The notes under the pieces are model-generated. The model was not told where the DNA came from and ran no database searches. It was given only the letters and a program-made list of their open reading frames with translations. From an uncultured Clostridia bacterium (lineage in GTDB: Bacteria; Bacillota; Clostridia; TANB77; CAG-508): DNA of 45,070 bases. Every line of letters starts with the position of its first letter. The first letter of the stretch is position 1. The translations under genes were made by a program, and so were the position numbers. The stretch is taken from NCBI GenBank assembly GCA_947631745.1, contig CANRMM010000007.1, positions 1-45,070 of the forward strand. The letters are read 5' to 3'. Shown one piece after another: positions 25,779-33,432 of the stretch.

Positions 25779-26109
25779 TTACATCACCTTGTTTTTTATA
25801 TTTATTAATTACTTCATCTATAAAATCAGTTATACTAGCCACTAAATCACATACCATCTCTTCATTAAATTCTGGTACATTATACATTCCATAACTATAT
25901 ATAAAGCAATGTGTTAATTCATGTTTTAAAGTTCTTATTTTTTGATCAATACACATATCTTTATTTATCCAGATTTCATGAGTAGGAAATATAGCTACTC
26001 CAAATGCAAATGTTGCTCTATCATCTACATTCTCCTTATAAGTTTTTAGCATTGTATCTGAATCTTTTTCTATAATTGTCCATTCATTATTGTTTATTGT
26101 GAACTTCAT
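25765..26109 (-). CDS. Zincin-like metallopeptidase
   Basis: From ATG 26109 the protein has 114 residues and a clear zinc-protease motif, HELTH (63-67), with a downstream Glu pair (EFNEEMV, about 81) as third ligand candidate. Such small zincins are frequent in Firmicutes phages just before terminase; their substrate is unknown. The 3' end overlaps the TerS start by 14 bases. An ATG at 26133 is less likely because the ribosome-binding site (AAGGGT) precedes 26109. Confidence 0.7.
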   Translation of the reverse strand: MKFTINNNEWTIIEKDSDTMLKTYKENVDDRATFAFGVAIFPTHEIWINKDMCIDQKIRTLKHELTHCFIYSYGMYNVPEFNEEMVCDLVASITDFIDEVINKYKKQGDVNDQQ

Positions 26110-26523
26110 AATATTACCCTTTCTTATAAACACTATGTAAGATATAAGGTAGCTTAGTTCTACCTATGGAGCTAATAGTTTTACTTTCTTAAGAGGTTGC
26201 TCTCAAAAAACATAAATTAATATGTTAAAAGCCTCAATCTAATTTTTTCATATATCCTACATACTATTTATAAGCAAGATAACTAGAATATCTTGCCGAA
26301 GGAATTAAGGAATTTTTTATACCATTTTATTATTGTAAAAAAGGTTAAAAAACAAATCTTAGAAAAACAGGTTACATATAAATATATATTAATTATCTAG
26401 TATCTTAATATTTTGATTTTAATAACTTATTTATATGAGAAAAGACTAGGTGTAGCCTAGCCTTTCTCTTTAATTTGTTTTAAAGCAATTTTTAATTGCT
26501 TCATGATATTTACTACTGTATGT

Positions 26524-26567
26524 ACTATAACACAGAAAAACCCCTAATTATTCCTGATTTTTTCTGT
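26524..26567 (-). promoter_or_regulatory. Candidate late promoter with activator-type inverted repeat
   Basis: An extended -10 element TGTTATAGT (26532-26524 on the minus strand) has no clear -35. It is directly preceded by ACAGAAAAA / TTTTTCTGT repeats (26532-26540, 26559-26567). Two more copies of AGAAAAATAG occur in tandem at about 26584-26603. Weak -35 plus upstream repeats is the usual layout of an activated late promoter; the protein at 27414-27725 is the candidate activator. Confidence 0.4.
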
Positions 26568-26582
26568 TTAGTAAACATAATG

Positions 26583-26627
26583 TAGAAAAATAGCAGAAAA
26601 ATAGAGCCTATTGGGATAATAAGCTCT
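26583..26627 (-). terminator. Terminator of the hicBA/early transcript
   Basis: On the minus strand the stem AGAGC-TTATT / AATAGGCTCT (26627-26603, one mismatch) is followed by ATTTTTCTGCTATTTTTC. It lies 50 bases after the HicB stop codon. Confidence 0.65.
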
Positions 26628-26676
26628 TAATTTATAATCATGTCAAAACTTAATATAAGGAATTATAGGTAAATTA

Positions 26677-27114
26677 TTATTTCTTATTTATCTTTTCTAG
26701 TAATGCTTCTTGCAGTACTTGTGAAAAATTTATATTTAAAGCTTCTGCCTTTGTATTTAACCATTGAGGAATAGTTAAATTTTTTCTGATAGATTTATTT
26801 CCCCATTTTTGTGCAAATTCATCTAAATCAACAACTACTAAAGTTTTAAATGAATTTAATATCTCTTCATCTTTTATTTCCCAATAATTTTGAACTTCTT
26901 TTATATTAATGTCTTCTATTTTACTTTGTTTTGGTATTTCGTTTTTAGTTATGTCTTCTAGATCATCTAATATATACGTTGCAATTAAATCTTGTGCCAT
27001 ATATAATACCTCTTCTAAAGTTTTACCAAAAGTATTATTAGTATTCAAGTCTGGAACAAATGCCATATATTCATCTTTTGTTTGAAAAATACAAACAGGA
27101 TAAATAACTTTCAT
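26677..27114 (-). CDS. hicB: HicB-family antitoxin
   Basis: The 145-residue protein has an N-terminal HicB fold (YPVCIFQTKDEYMAFVPDL ... GKTLEEVLYMAQD) that would bind and inhibit HicA. The C-terminal ribbon-helix-helix type DNA-binding domain (IRKNLTIPQWLNTKAE, about 108-145) autoregulates the operon. It follows the HicA gene, the usual order. Unlike hicA it has no in-phase CGG, so it can be translated without a frameshift. Confidence 0.85.
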   Translation of the reverse strand: MKVIYPVCIFQTKDEYMAFVPDLNTNNTFGKTLEEVLYMAQDLIATYILDDLEDITKNEIPKQSKIEDINIKEVQNYWEIKDEEILNSFKTLVVVDLDEFAQKWGNKSIRKNLTIPQWLNTKAEALNINFSQVLQEALLEKINKK

Positions 27115-27150
27115 GATTATACCTCCTTATATATATTTGCAAGCGGGGTA

Positions 27151-27337
27151 TTATTTCAACCCTGCTTGCTTTAATATGCTATTGAGAGTTTTGGGAGTTA
27201 AATCACCTTTATGTTTAGGTATAGTTACCTTCCCGTGGTTTAGTTAAATGCTTATATTGATAATGGGAACTTTTAGAAGCTCCTACACAATACCAGCCAT
27301 CATATCTCAATAACTGATCTACTTGTCGGAAATTCAT
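27151..27337 (-). CDS. hicA: HicA-family mRNA interferase toxin, read through a CGGG quadruplet
   Basis: Read by triplets, the gene stops after 43 codons in the middle of the domain. Reading CGGG (27232-27235) as one glycine gives a normal 61-residue HicA: 'KSSHYQYKH' with the catalytic histidine (His25), then KPGKVTIP and the typical end 'LTPKTLNSILKQAGLK'. The family motif has glycine exactly at the quadruplet (KPG). HicA cleaves mRNA. It lies upstream of hicB with its own promoter (27362-27391). Toxin production would depend on the shift, while that of the antitoxin would not. Confidence 0.85.
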
Positions 27338-27361
27338 GACTTTCCTCCTTTCGATACTATT

Positions 27362-27391
27362 ATTATAATACGTATTGTGCGTATTTGTCAA
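27362..27391 (-). promoter_or_regulatory. hicAB promoter with internal operator
   Basis: On the minus strand TTGACA (27391-27386), an 18-base spacer and TATAAT (27367-27362) form a strong promoter. The spacer holds an inverted repeat AATACG-7-CGTATT (27367-27385), a likely HicB binding site. Confidence 0.7.
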
Positions 27392-27413
27392 TGATTTTTA
27401 TATATTTATATCT

Positions 27414-27725
27414 CTATAAATATCCCCATTCTTTTGCCAATAATTCAATAGATTTATTATAAACATTATAATATGTCCATTTAGATATATTTTTATTTGC
27501 TTCACAATAGGCCCAGTCATATCCTTCCTTAAAAATTAAATCATATACTGCTTTTTCAAAAGGCCTTAGTTGCTTATAAGCATTTTCAATATATCTCATT
27601 CTTTGTTCTACCAGAAAAACCGTTCTAGTAGACATCAAATTAGATTTATTAGCTTTTAATATATCCTTGTTATCCCAGTATTGTTTAAGTTCTCTTTCTA
27701 AAAATTCTTTTGTTTCTTTATCCAT
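27414..27725 (-). CDS. Putative phage late-gene regulator, ArpU/RinA-like
   Basis: From ATG 27725 the protein has 103 residues (a TTG at 27746 is possible). The C-terminal half, 'LRPFEKAVYDLIFKEG' plus a helix-turn-helix 'KWTYYNVYNKSIELLAKEW', resembles small sigma-like activators (ArpU, RinA) that end the early operon of Firmicutes phages and switch on late genes. It is the last early gene before hicA. The candidate target is the repeat-containing region at 26524-26610. Confidence 0.55.
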   Translation of the reverse strand: MDKETKEFLERELKQYWDNKDILKANKSNLMSTRTVFLVEQRMRYIENAYKQLRPFEKAVYDLIFKEGYDWAYCEANKNISKWTYYNVYNKSIELLAKEWGYL

Positions 27726-27730
27726 TCTAT

Positions 27731-28084
27731 TTATTGTTCCTTCCAATCTATCTTATTTTCAATATTCTCAAAAATAATACCGTTATTGGCTAAGTCCTTT
27801 ATGCAATCATCTAATTTTAATTTTTCTCCTTTAAAGTCATTTACATTAGACCATATTTGCTGCATAATTTCTGGCAATCTTTTTTTACCAAACCCACACT
27901 TTTTCCTTAAAGTATAAGCTACTGCAATACTATAAACATTAAGGTATTGATCTACAATATCTTTGTTTCTTTTATCACATTCAGCAATCATATCATTATG
28001 TACATCATCTATCCATTTACGAAGTTTTTTAGGATTATCAAATACTTTATTAAGTTGTTGCTCTTGTCTCTTAGTTAATATCAT
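27731..28084 (-). CDS. Hypothetical early phage protein
   Basis: This 117-residue helical protein, with a basic N-terminus (MILTKRQEQQLNKVF) and 'LRKKCGFGKKRLPEIMQQ', is of a type common in Firmicutes prophages. The family is not recognised further. It overlaps the previous gene by 14 bases and precedes the putative late regulator. Confidence 0.55.
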   Translation of the reverse strand: MILTKRQEQQLNKVFDNPKKLRKWIDDVHNDMIAECDKRNKDIVDQYLNVYSIAVAYTLRKKCGFGKKRLPEIMQQIWSNVNDFKGEKLKLDDCIKDLANNGIIFENIENKIDWKEQ

Positions 28085-28376
28085 CTATTTCCACCTCTTT
28101 CGTCTCTTTATCATAAGAAAATGTTTGAGTGTCTGAATCTAATAGTTTTGATATTAGATTAGCTGATGGATCTTTTCGTTTTATTTGTTCTGCGATTCGT
28201 TCCAATACTAGAATTAATGCTGCTACCTCTTTACTAGAAACATTCTTTAACTCTATTCTTGTATATGGTTCACAAAAATCATCTTTTGAAATAACTATTT
28301 CAGCTTTTATATAATGATTTGATTGTATCATTTTTTCTTTTCTTTGATTCTCGTATTCTTGTATATTAACTTTCAT
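28071..28376 (-). CDS. Hypothetical early phage protein
   Basis: The 101-residue protein has a beta-rich middle (KAEIVISKDDFCEPYTRIEL) and a helix (KEVAALILVLERIAEQIK). There is no motif that assigns a function. It abuts the stop of the gene upstream and overlaps the next, within a tight early chain. Confidence 0.5.
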   Translation of the reverse strand: MKVNIQEYENQRKEKMIQSNHYIKAEIVISKDDFCEPYTRIELKNVSSKEVAALILVLERIAEQIKRKDPSANLISKLLDSDTQTFSYDKETKEVEIDDIN

Positions 28377-28637
28377 TTACTTTTCACCTCTTTCTAATTT
28401 TTTTAATAATGCCAACCAACAGGCTTTATCGCATTCATCTCCATAACTATAATTTTCTTGTTCCTTTATATCTCTGATCATTACTTGTCTATCTTTTTCA
28501 GATAATAAATTCAAGTTATTTCCAATAAATTCACAAGTCCAATCTACTATATATGTTCTCCTGCCTAAAGCATATCTAACACAAGTAACTAGCATTGCAC
28601 TTAAATCTTCTGCTTTTCCATTAATATTAACTAACAT
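28377..28637 (-). CDS. Conserved-type small phage protein
   Basis: The 86-residue protein has the pattern 'VTCVRYALGRRTYIVDWTCEFI', seen in many Clostridia phage hypotheticals of unknown function. It shares one base with the upstream stop codon, indicating coupling. Confidence 0.55.
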   Translation of the reverse strand: MLVNINGKAEDLSAMLVTCVRYALGRRTYIVDWTCEFIGNNLNLLSEKDRQVMIRDIKEQENYSYGDECDKACWLALLKKLERGEK

Positions 28638-28900
28638 TATTTATCCTCCAATAATTCTTGTAAAAGTCTAATTTCACAATTTATAAAATAATCATTTTTA
28701 TAATAATCCTTTTTGTTTAATCTTAATTTTTCTATATCTTTTATCTTATCTTCTATTTTCTTTTTAGGTATTGAATTTTGTAATAAATCTTTATACATTG
28801 CTCTTAATATATCAATAGGTGCTTCTTCTATATTATCTAAATTTTTATAATATTCTATTGTATTTTTAGTTTGTCTTTCAACTGATTTTTCATATTTCAT
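28637..28900 (-). CDS. Hypothetical helical protein
   Basis: The 87-residue protein is charged, lysine- and glutamate-rich and probably all-helical. It follows immediately after the 63-residue frameshift gene. No family is recognised. Confidence 0.5.
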   Translation of the reverse strand: MKYEKSVERQTKNTIEYYKNLDNIEEAPIDILRAMYKDLLQNSIPKKKIEDKIKDIEKLRLNKKDYYKNDYFINCEIRLLQELLEDK

Positions 28901-28901
28901 A

Positions 28902-29094
28902 TTATTCTTCTCCTATCATTTTCTTGAAAATATATTTAGCATATAATTCTTTTAAAGTTTTAGTTTTACTATCTAATTCTGCTAATACTTTTTCCAATGC
29001 CTGTATATTAAATCCATAAATCATATTTACATCTCCGTTTTTTAAAACCATATATAAAATTTTCGCATTGCTTTTTTGCTTCTTCTAATTCCAT
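28902..29094 (-). CDS. 63-residue early protein, read through a CGGA quadruplet
   Basis: ATG 29094 overlaps the DnaB stop codon (TAATG). By triplets the frame ends after 28 codons. Reading CGGA (29034-29037) as glycine 20 gives 63 residues ending two bases before the next gene, filling an otherwise empty gap. The restored part contains a helical 'IQALEKVLAELD' region and a basic end. The nucleotide arrangement (coupled start, exact fit to the gap) supports the shifted reading. Function unknown. Confidence 0.65.
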
Positions 29095-30385
29095 TAAAAC
29101 ACATCCTCCTCCGAAAACTCCTTCTTTATTTTATTAATTTTTTCTTTCCTTCTTTCTTTATTTAATCCGTCATCATTACTTGGTATATAACTAAAATCAC
29201 CTTTGTTAAAATCAAATTGATATAATAATGTTTGTCCTGTTATACCATCTCTATGTTTTCTTACGGTTAATTGTATTACATTTTCATTTGCTTTTTGTTT
29301 TATTGCAAGTACCTTCGTTGCGTTCGCTGCAATTCCATCACTATCTTTTATATTTTCTAAATCTGGTGTATCTTCATTGTCTTTATTTACTCCGCCCTCT
29401 ATTTGATTGAACAACTACAATAATTGGTATTTTTAATTCTATTGATAAACTAATTAAATCCTCACTTATATTTGTAAGCATTGTTGTTCTATTATCGCCT
29501 TTTTTATATCTTTCATCTGTTAAATATGTTATTCCATCTATACCTAATATGTCTAATTTGTTCTTTTGCACAAATTGTTTTATTTTGCTAACAGTTATTT
29601 TTTTGTTAAAATCTTGTGGTATTGTTACAATAAATTTATTTTTGTTTTCTTTTAACTTATCAATATATTCTTTGTATCCTTCTTCTTCTTTTCCGCCACA
29701 CTAGATTATTATTGTTGAAATGTTTTGTTAATGTATCAAATCTATAACCTATTTTACTTGAACTCATTTCTGGAGAAATTAAACCTACATTGTACCCTAT
29801 CTGCCAACTATGAGCTAGCATTTTATTTAATATCCAACTCTTTCCGTTGTCCTATTCTTGCAAATAAAACAACTAATTCTTCACCTTTTGCAAATCCTTT
29901 AAATATTGTATCTAGTTCTTCAAACCCTGTTGTTATATAACTTTTATCATCTCCGATTTAATTTTTCCAAATACTCATTTAATCTTATTTCTCCGTTCTT
30001 CAATTATATCAATACCTTCTGTCTGTTGCACACTTGTTAAATTTGGTATTTGTTCCAATAAATATTCAACAGCTTCATTTGAATTTACTTTTAATTTTTC
30101 TGCAAGTGTTTGAACAACTGGGACTGATTTATAATATAAATATTCTTCATTAATTTTATCAACTAAATATTTTTCTGTTTCATTTACTTCTAATAATTGA
30201 AATTGTTGGAACTGTGTTAAAAATGTTTCTTTATCTGGTACTTTTCCATATTTTTTATAAAAATTGTCTATAAATTCAAATTCATTTTCATAACTCAAAA
30301 ACATTTCTTTTGACAAGTTATTATTTATTACTATATCATAATTTCCTGTTTTTAAAATTTGATTAATTATTTGAAGCACAACCAT
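29094..30385 (-). CDS. Replicative DNA helicase, DnaB family, read through five CGGA quadruplets
   Basis: By triplets this gene falls into several pieces. Reading CGGA at 29992-29995, 29952-29955, 29843-29846, 29692-29695 and 29391-29394 each as glycine gives one uninterrupted 428-residue protein (1292 bases minus 5 is divisible by three). Domains: N-terminal helical primase-binding part (1-115), linker, and RecA-like ATPase with 'TGFEELDTIFKGF', Walker A ARIGQGKS (glycine 180 is the third quadruplet), Walker B LDILGIDGI, and the VVQSNRGG motif (glycine 330 is the fifth). It unwinds DNA at the phage replication fork and is presumably loaded by the protein at 34234-34776. ATG 30385 has AAAAGGAG upstream. 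Confidence 0.88.
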
Positions 30386-30400
30386 CTTCTTTTGCTCCTT

Positions 30401-30604
30401 TTATTTATTATTTCTTTTATAGTTTTCTAAATCCTCCTGTGCTTTATAAACATGTTCTGGACATCTTTGACATTCTTCAAGTAAATTATCTGCATTGTCT
30501 ATATATCCATAACAATAATATTGTGGTTTTCCATCTTTATAAAATTCTATACTTGGTTTTCCTCTTTCTTTAACACCATTTCCGAATATTATATTTTGCT
30601 TCAC
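30401..30604 (-). CDS. Small hypothetical protein with conserved cysteines
   Basis: The 67-residue protein has an aromatic centre (PQYYCYGYIDN) and 'LLEECQRCPEHVYKA', possibly a metal-binding Cys pair. It is typical of small phage replication-region proteins. Function unknown. Confidence 0.5.
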   Translation of the reverse strand: MKQNIIFGNGVKERGKPSIEFYKDGKPQYYCYGYIDNADNLLEECQRCPEHVYKAQEDLENYKRNNK

Positions 30605-30624
30605 AACTCATATATTTTACTCCT

Positions 30625-30801
30625 TTATAATTGATAATACATTATATAACTTGAATTAATATATTCTACTGTTCCTTCATTATTTATTTTTATTACTTCA
30701 TTTTCTTTTATTTTATCTTCTAATTCTTTTTCTGTTTTGCAATTTAATATTATTACATTTTCAAAAGTAAAATCCATTGTTCTTATATATTTTGCTTTCA
30801 T
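30625..30801 (-). CDS. Small hypothetical protein
   Basis: ATG 30801, preceded by GGGGGATG at suitable spacing, opens a 58-residue frame (MKAKYIRTMDFTF ... YIMYYQL) rich in beta-like and acidic segments. It fits the gap between its neighbours. No family is recognised. Confidence 0.55.
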   Translation of the reverse strand: MKAKYIRTMDFTFENVIILNCKTEKELEDKIKENEVIKINNEGTVEYINSSYIMYYQL

Positions 30802-30815
30802 ATAATCATCCCCCT

Positions 30816-31061
30816 TTATTCTGGTATAACATAATTTTCTTTTATCATATCATTTATTATATTTGTTTCTAAATGTGACTTTAATTCTATCTTCTCACAC
30901 CAACTTAAACCTCTTGTGTTACCAATTATTATTCAGCCATCTTCACATTTTCCAATTATTATCATATTCTTTATTTTATCTTCTTTTGTAGCTTTTTTAA
31001 TACTCTCTAAAAAATCCAGTACATTATCTGTATTTGTTTTTAATTTTATTACTTTTCCCAT
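30816..31061 (-). CDS. Small phage protein interrupted by an in-frame TGA
   Basis: ATG 31061, inside the end of the PAPS-reductase-like gene, opens a frame that reads 'KIKNMIIIGKCEDG', then TGA (30935-30933), then continues in the same frame 'IIIGNTRGLSWCEKIEL ... ENYVIPE' to TAA at 30816. Both parts look like one small phage protein of the common 'ED/DG..I.G' type. The TGA is either a nonsense mutation or is read through. It is the only gene here broken without a CGG, so it does not belong to the quadruplet pattern. Confidence 0.5.
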
Positions 31062-31773
31062 CTATTTTTCCTCTACTTTCTTTGTCAAATTTTTCTTCTA
31101 AATCTGCCACACTATAATTCGGTTTAAATAGTACCTTACTATCCCTTTGCCATTTCAACAACATCTTCCATAGTTCGGGATAATCTTTACGCAAAATCCT
31201 TAAACTATCTAAATTTTGCTTGACACAAAACCAACATCCTAATCTTTTAAATTTATCATATAACGGATTATATAGTCCTTTTTGTTTAACATACTCAAGG
31301 CAATCTTTCTCTGTCATTTTCCATTCTGCCAATGGTGCTCTTGCATTTTCCTGTAATTTTGCTAATCTTTTAGGTTCATCATATGCAATTCCTATGTATC
31401 TAATATGCTCTCCCTGGCTTTTGTAATATTCATTGATTGCCTTCATTTTTAGTCGATCATTACACCAAGCACTAATTGTATAAGGAAATCCATATATTTC
31501 TCCCTTATGCTTGTTCTTTTGTTTGACTTTATAAAATTGTTCTTCAAAACTTATCTTTGTTTTTACTCTTGTGATTTTTTTATTTATAGTTTTTATTAAA
31601 TATTTATCAATTTGATCTAAATATAAATACATTTCGGGATATTCTGCTCCAAGATCTTTGGTAGCCATTACTTCAAAATAAACAATTTCATCTATTTGCA
31701 TATTCTTCTCTATCATTTTGAGCAACATCGCTGTACTATCTTTTCCTCCACTAAAATTGACAATATGTTTCAT
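31024..31773 (-). CDS. PAPS reductase / PP-loop family protein
   Basis: The 249-residue protein starts with the PP-loop SGGKDST (residues 8-14). Further on it has 'YGFPYTISAWCNDRLK' and 'LGCWFCVKQ', the signature of the phage-encoded phosphoadenosine-phosphosulfate reductase-like (DndC-related) family with Cys residues that may hold an iron-sulphur cluster. In phages these proteins are suspected to modify DNA or nucleotides; the substrate here is unknown. Confidence 0.82.
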   Translation of the reverse strand: MKHIVNFSGGKDSTAMLLKMIEKNMQIDEIVYFEVMATKDLGAEYPEMYLYLDQIDKYLIKTINKKITRVKTKISFEEQFYKVKQKNKHKGEIYGFPYTISAWCNDRLKMKAINEYYKSQGEHIRYIGIAYDEPKRLAKLQENARAPLAEWKMTEKDCLEYVKQKGLYNPLYDKFKRLGCWFCVKQNLDSLRILRKDYPELWKMLLKWQRDSKVLFKPNYSVADLEEKFDKESRGKIDGKSNKIKNKYR

Positions 31774-31778
31774 TTATT

Positions 31779-32144
31779 CTACATCTCTACCTTCTTTTCA
31801 AAATATTGTTTTATACACTCATCACATAGTTTTTTATTTTCTCCTGCATAATGTTTGCAATTATCTTTTATAAAATACTTACATATATTACTAGCAATTA
31901 TTACACTTACCATCTCATCTATTATTTTATCGTTTCTATTCATTTCATCTATATAATTATTTATTATATTATTACATTCGTAGTTATCTGCCTCTAGTTC
32001 TTTTATATATTGTAAAAGTGTTTCTATTGCTTTAGCTTTTTTAGGAAATATATCTTTTGTAAATTCTGTTGTTGCTTCCTTAAAATTTTCAATTATTTCA
32101 TAACCTTCTTCTTTTGCTTTTTCTATTTCTTCTTTACTTAACAT
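31779..32144 (-). CDS. Hypothetical helical protein with C-terminal Cys cluster
   Basis: The 121-residue protein has long charged helices (about residues 1-85), then 'CKYFIKDNCKHYAGENKKLCDECIKQYF', which may bind zinc. It overlaps the next gene upstream by 11 bases. No function is assigned. Confidence 0.5.
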   Translation of the reverse strand: MLSKEEIEKAKEEGYEIIENFKEATTEFTKDIFPKKAKAIETLLQYIKELEADNYECNNIINNYIDEMNRNDKIIDEMVSVIIASNICKYFIKDNCKHYAGENKKLCDECIKQYFEKKVEM

Positions 32145-32367
32145 CTAATACACCTCTATTTTCAACGTTTATGATTATTTCTCCATCAGTTATTGGACTT
32201 CCAATAAACCAATCTATAATATTATGTTGTAACAATTCTTCTTTCTCCAATTCTTCAATATTTGTATATCTAACTAATTTTTGCCCCCAATTTTCCATAC
32301 GAATTTCAATTTGAGTTTTTTGAATTAAACCATCTCTATATAATTTTAATAATTCTATTGCTTTCAT
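32134..32367 (-). CDS. Hypothetical early protein
   Basis: From ATG 32367 the protein has 77 residues ('MKAIELLKLYRDGLIQKT' ... ). The upstream ATG at 32400 would overlap the small gene 32369-32467; the later ATG follows that stop by one base and is preferred. A phage-typical short protein of unknown function. Confidence 0.55.
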   Translation of the reverse strand: MKAIELLKLYRDGLIQKTQIEIRMENWGQKLVRYTNIEELEKEELLQHNIIDWFIGSPITDGEIIINVENRGVLDVK

Positions 32368-32368
32368 T

Positions 32369-32467
32369 TTACTTATTCCACCCCAATTTTTTACATTCAT
32401 TTGTTATTGCATTATGTAATTCCATATCTAATTTCACATATTCTCCAATTTCAATTTTATTTTCCAC
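32369..32467 (-). CDS. Small protein, 32 residues
   Basis: The GTG start overlaps the TAG stop of the gene upstream (TAGTG) and the TAA is one base before the next ATG. The sequence is 'ENKIEIGEYVKLDMELHNAI..' . Support comes from the overlap pattern on both sides and from a phage-like amino-acid make-up. Function unknown. Confidence 0.45.
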   Translation of the reverse strand: MENKIEIGEYVKLDMELHNAITNECKKLGWNK

Positions 32468-32649
32468 TAAATTTCCTCCAATATCTTTACTTCATATCTA
32501 TTTTTTAATTTTCTTTTATGACTAATTGCAGATGATAAAGATCGTAAATTTTTGTTATTTATAAATTTAGATATTTCTTTTAAGCTGTCAAATATTCCGA
32601 CACATTGCTCTTTATTCTGCAAGTCATACATTGCATATAGCCTCTTCAT
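32467..32649 (-). CDS. Small hypothetical protein
   Basis: The 60-residue basic protein ('YDLQNKEQCVGIFDSLKEISKFI..') resembles small phage NUMOD-like helix-turn-helix pieces that recognise a tag after homing nucleases. This is a weak impression. It overlaps the DUF1064-type gene by four bases. Confidence 0.45.
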   Translation of the reverse strand: MKRLYAMYDLQNKEQCVGIFDSLKEISKFINNKNLRSLSSAISHKRKLKNRYEVKILEEI

Positions 32650-33014
32650 ATTTCCTCCATTGTTATGATTTTTAAAGTTAAATCTGGATATTTATACTCA
32701 AATAATTTCTGCTTAATCTTAAATACATCAGTTTTCATACCCTTTACATCTTCTACAATAGTTTTTCCTTTTTTTTCATAAACAAAATCTGCTATGTACT
32801 CTATTTTTCTATATGTCTTGCCATTCTTTTTGAAACTATCTTGTAATAGAAAAGGTACTTGTAATCTTAGATTTTTTATTTCTCCAGCTATTTCTAATAG
32901 TTTTAATTGTCTGTATCTAATTCCTTCTAATTGGCTATCAAACACATATCTATCTATTTTCACTTGATTGTTGTTATATTTATTTTTATTATCTATCCAG
33001 TTCTTCATCTTCAT
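32646..33014 (-). CDS. DUF1064-type nuclease-like protein
   Basis: The 122-residue protein follows the DUF1064 pattern: 'KYNNNQVKIDRYVFDSQLEGIRYRQL' , 'EIKNLRLQVPFLL', 'YIADFVYEKKG' and 'VEDVKGMKTDVFKIK'. The D..(E/D).K residues match a restriction-endonuclease-like active site. In phages it is thought to be a Holliday-junction-type or ssDNA nuclease. Confidence 0.78.
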   Translation of the reverse strand: MKMKNWIDNKNKYNNNQVKIDRYVFDSQLEGIRYRQLKLLEIAGEIKNLRLQVPFLLQDSFKKNGKTYRKIEYIADFVYEKKGKTIVEDVKGMKTDVFKIKQKLFEYKYPDLTLKIITMEEI

Positions 33015-33432
33015 ACTCCTTAACTATTTCCATCATACGTTCTTTTTCTTTTGCTCTGTTATATTTCAAGTCTCGCTCTGGTACTAATAACATACTTTGT
33101 ATTTTAAATTTTGTTTCTAATTCATCTACAAATACTATTCCACATTCTTTATACTCTTGGAACATTTCATTTATTTTAGCTTGTACTGCAGGAGATTGTT
33201 TGTTAAACCAAATATGATTTTCTTGACTTAGTAATGCTCCATTTTCTACTGTTGCTTTTCCACCTTTACTCTTTTCTCTAATATGATGAAAAGTAAGCTG
33301 CTTCATTCTTTTACATTGACTTTTGCTGGTATAATGTCTTTGTTCAGATTTCTGTCTTAAATGTAATTTATCAATAAAACATTCTGGTCCATATAGTTCA
33401 ATTAATCTTTCTTTGGCTTTCTTATTATTCAC
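32989..33432 (-). CDS. HNH-type endonuclease-like protein
   Basis: The 147-residue protein has 'LTFHHIREKSKGGKATVENGALLSQENHIWFN' (about residues 45-77), an HNH-like core with the HH and NH elements recognisable, and a basic C-terminal helix. It starts with GTG overlapping the upstream stop codon (GTGA). Whether it cuts phage packaging sites or acts in recombination cannot be said. Confidence 0.65.
   Translation of the reverse strand: MNNKKAKERLIELYGPECFIDKLHLRQKSEQRHYTSKSQCKRMKQLTFHHIREKSKGGKATVENGALLSQENHIWFNKQSPAVQAKINEMFQEYKECGIVFVDELETKFKIQSMLLVPERDLKYNRAKEKERMMEIVKEYEDEELDR

Larger units (their letters stand above)
26110..26676 (-). promoter_or_regulatory. Structured non-coding leader between early and late operons
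   Basis: No gene is seen in this stretch. On the minus strand it holds, in order of transcription, the terminator at 26603-26627, a perfect 9-bp inverted repeat (26532-26540 / 26559-26567) next to an extended -10 element, then three hairpins (26483-26501; 26437-26469; 26274-26296). A weaker promoter (TTGAGG 26232-26237, 17 bases, TATGTT 26209-26214) lies close to the zincin gene. A 15-codon frame from 26504 (MKQLKIALKQ...) has no good ribosome-binding site. This is the likely late-gene control region. Confidence 0.55.

Noticed and set aside
26274..26469. Hairpins in the late leader as ordinary terminators
   Set aside because: On the minus strand they are not followed by convincing T-runs, so they are described only as leader structure.
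25155..30000. Explanation of the broken TerL, HicA and helicase frames as random sequencing errors or prophage decay
   Set aside because: Every break needs the same correction: one base dropped at an in-phase CGG directly before GGN, on the coding strand, in genes on both strands, including two in tandem. Random errors or decay would produce deletions, other insertions and out-of-phase events. A systematic artefact cannot be fully excluded without reads, so it is kept as a caveat.
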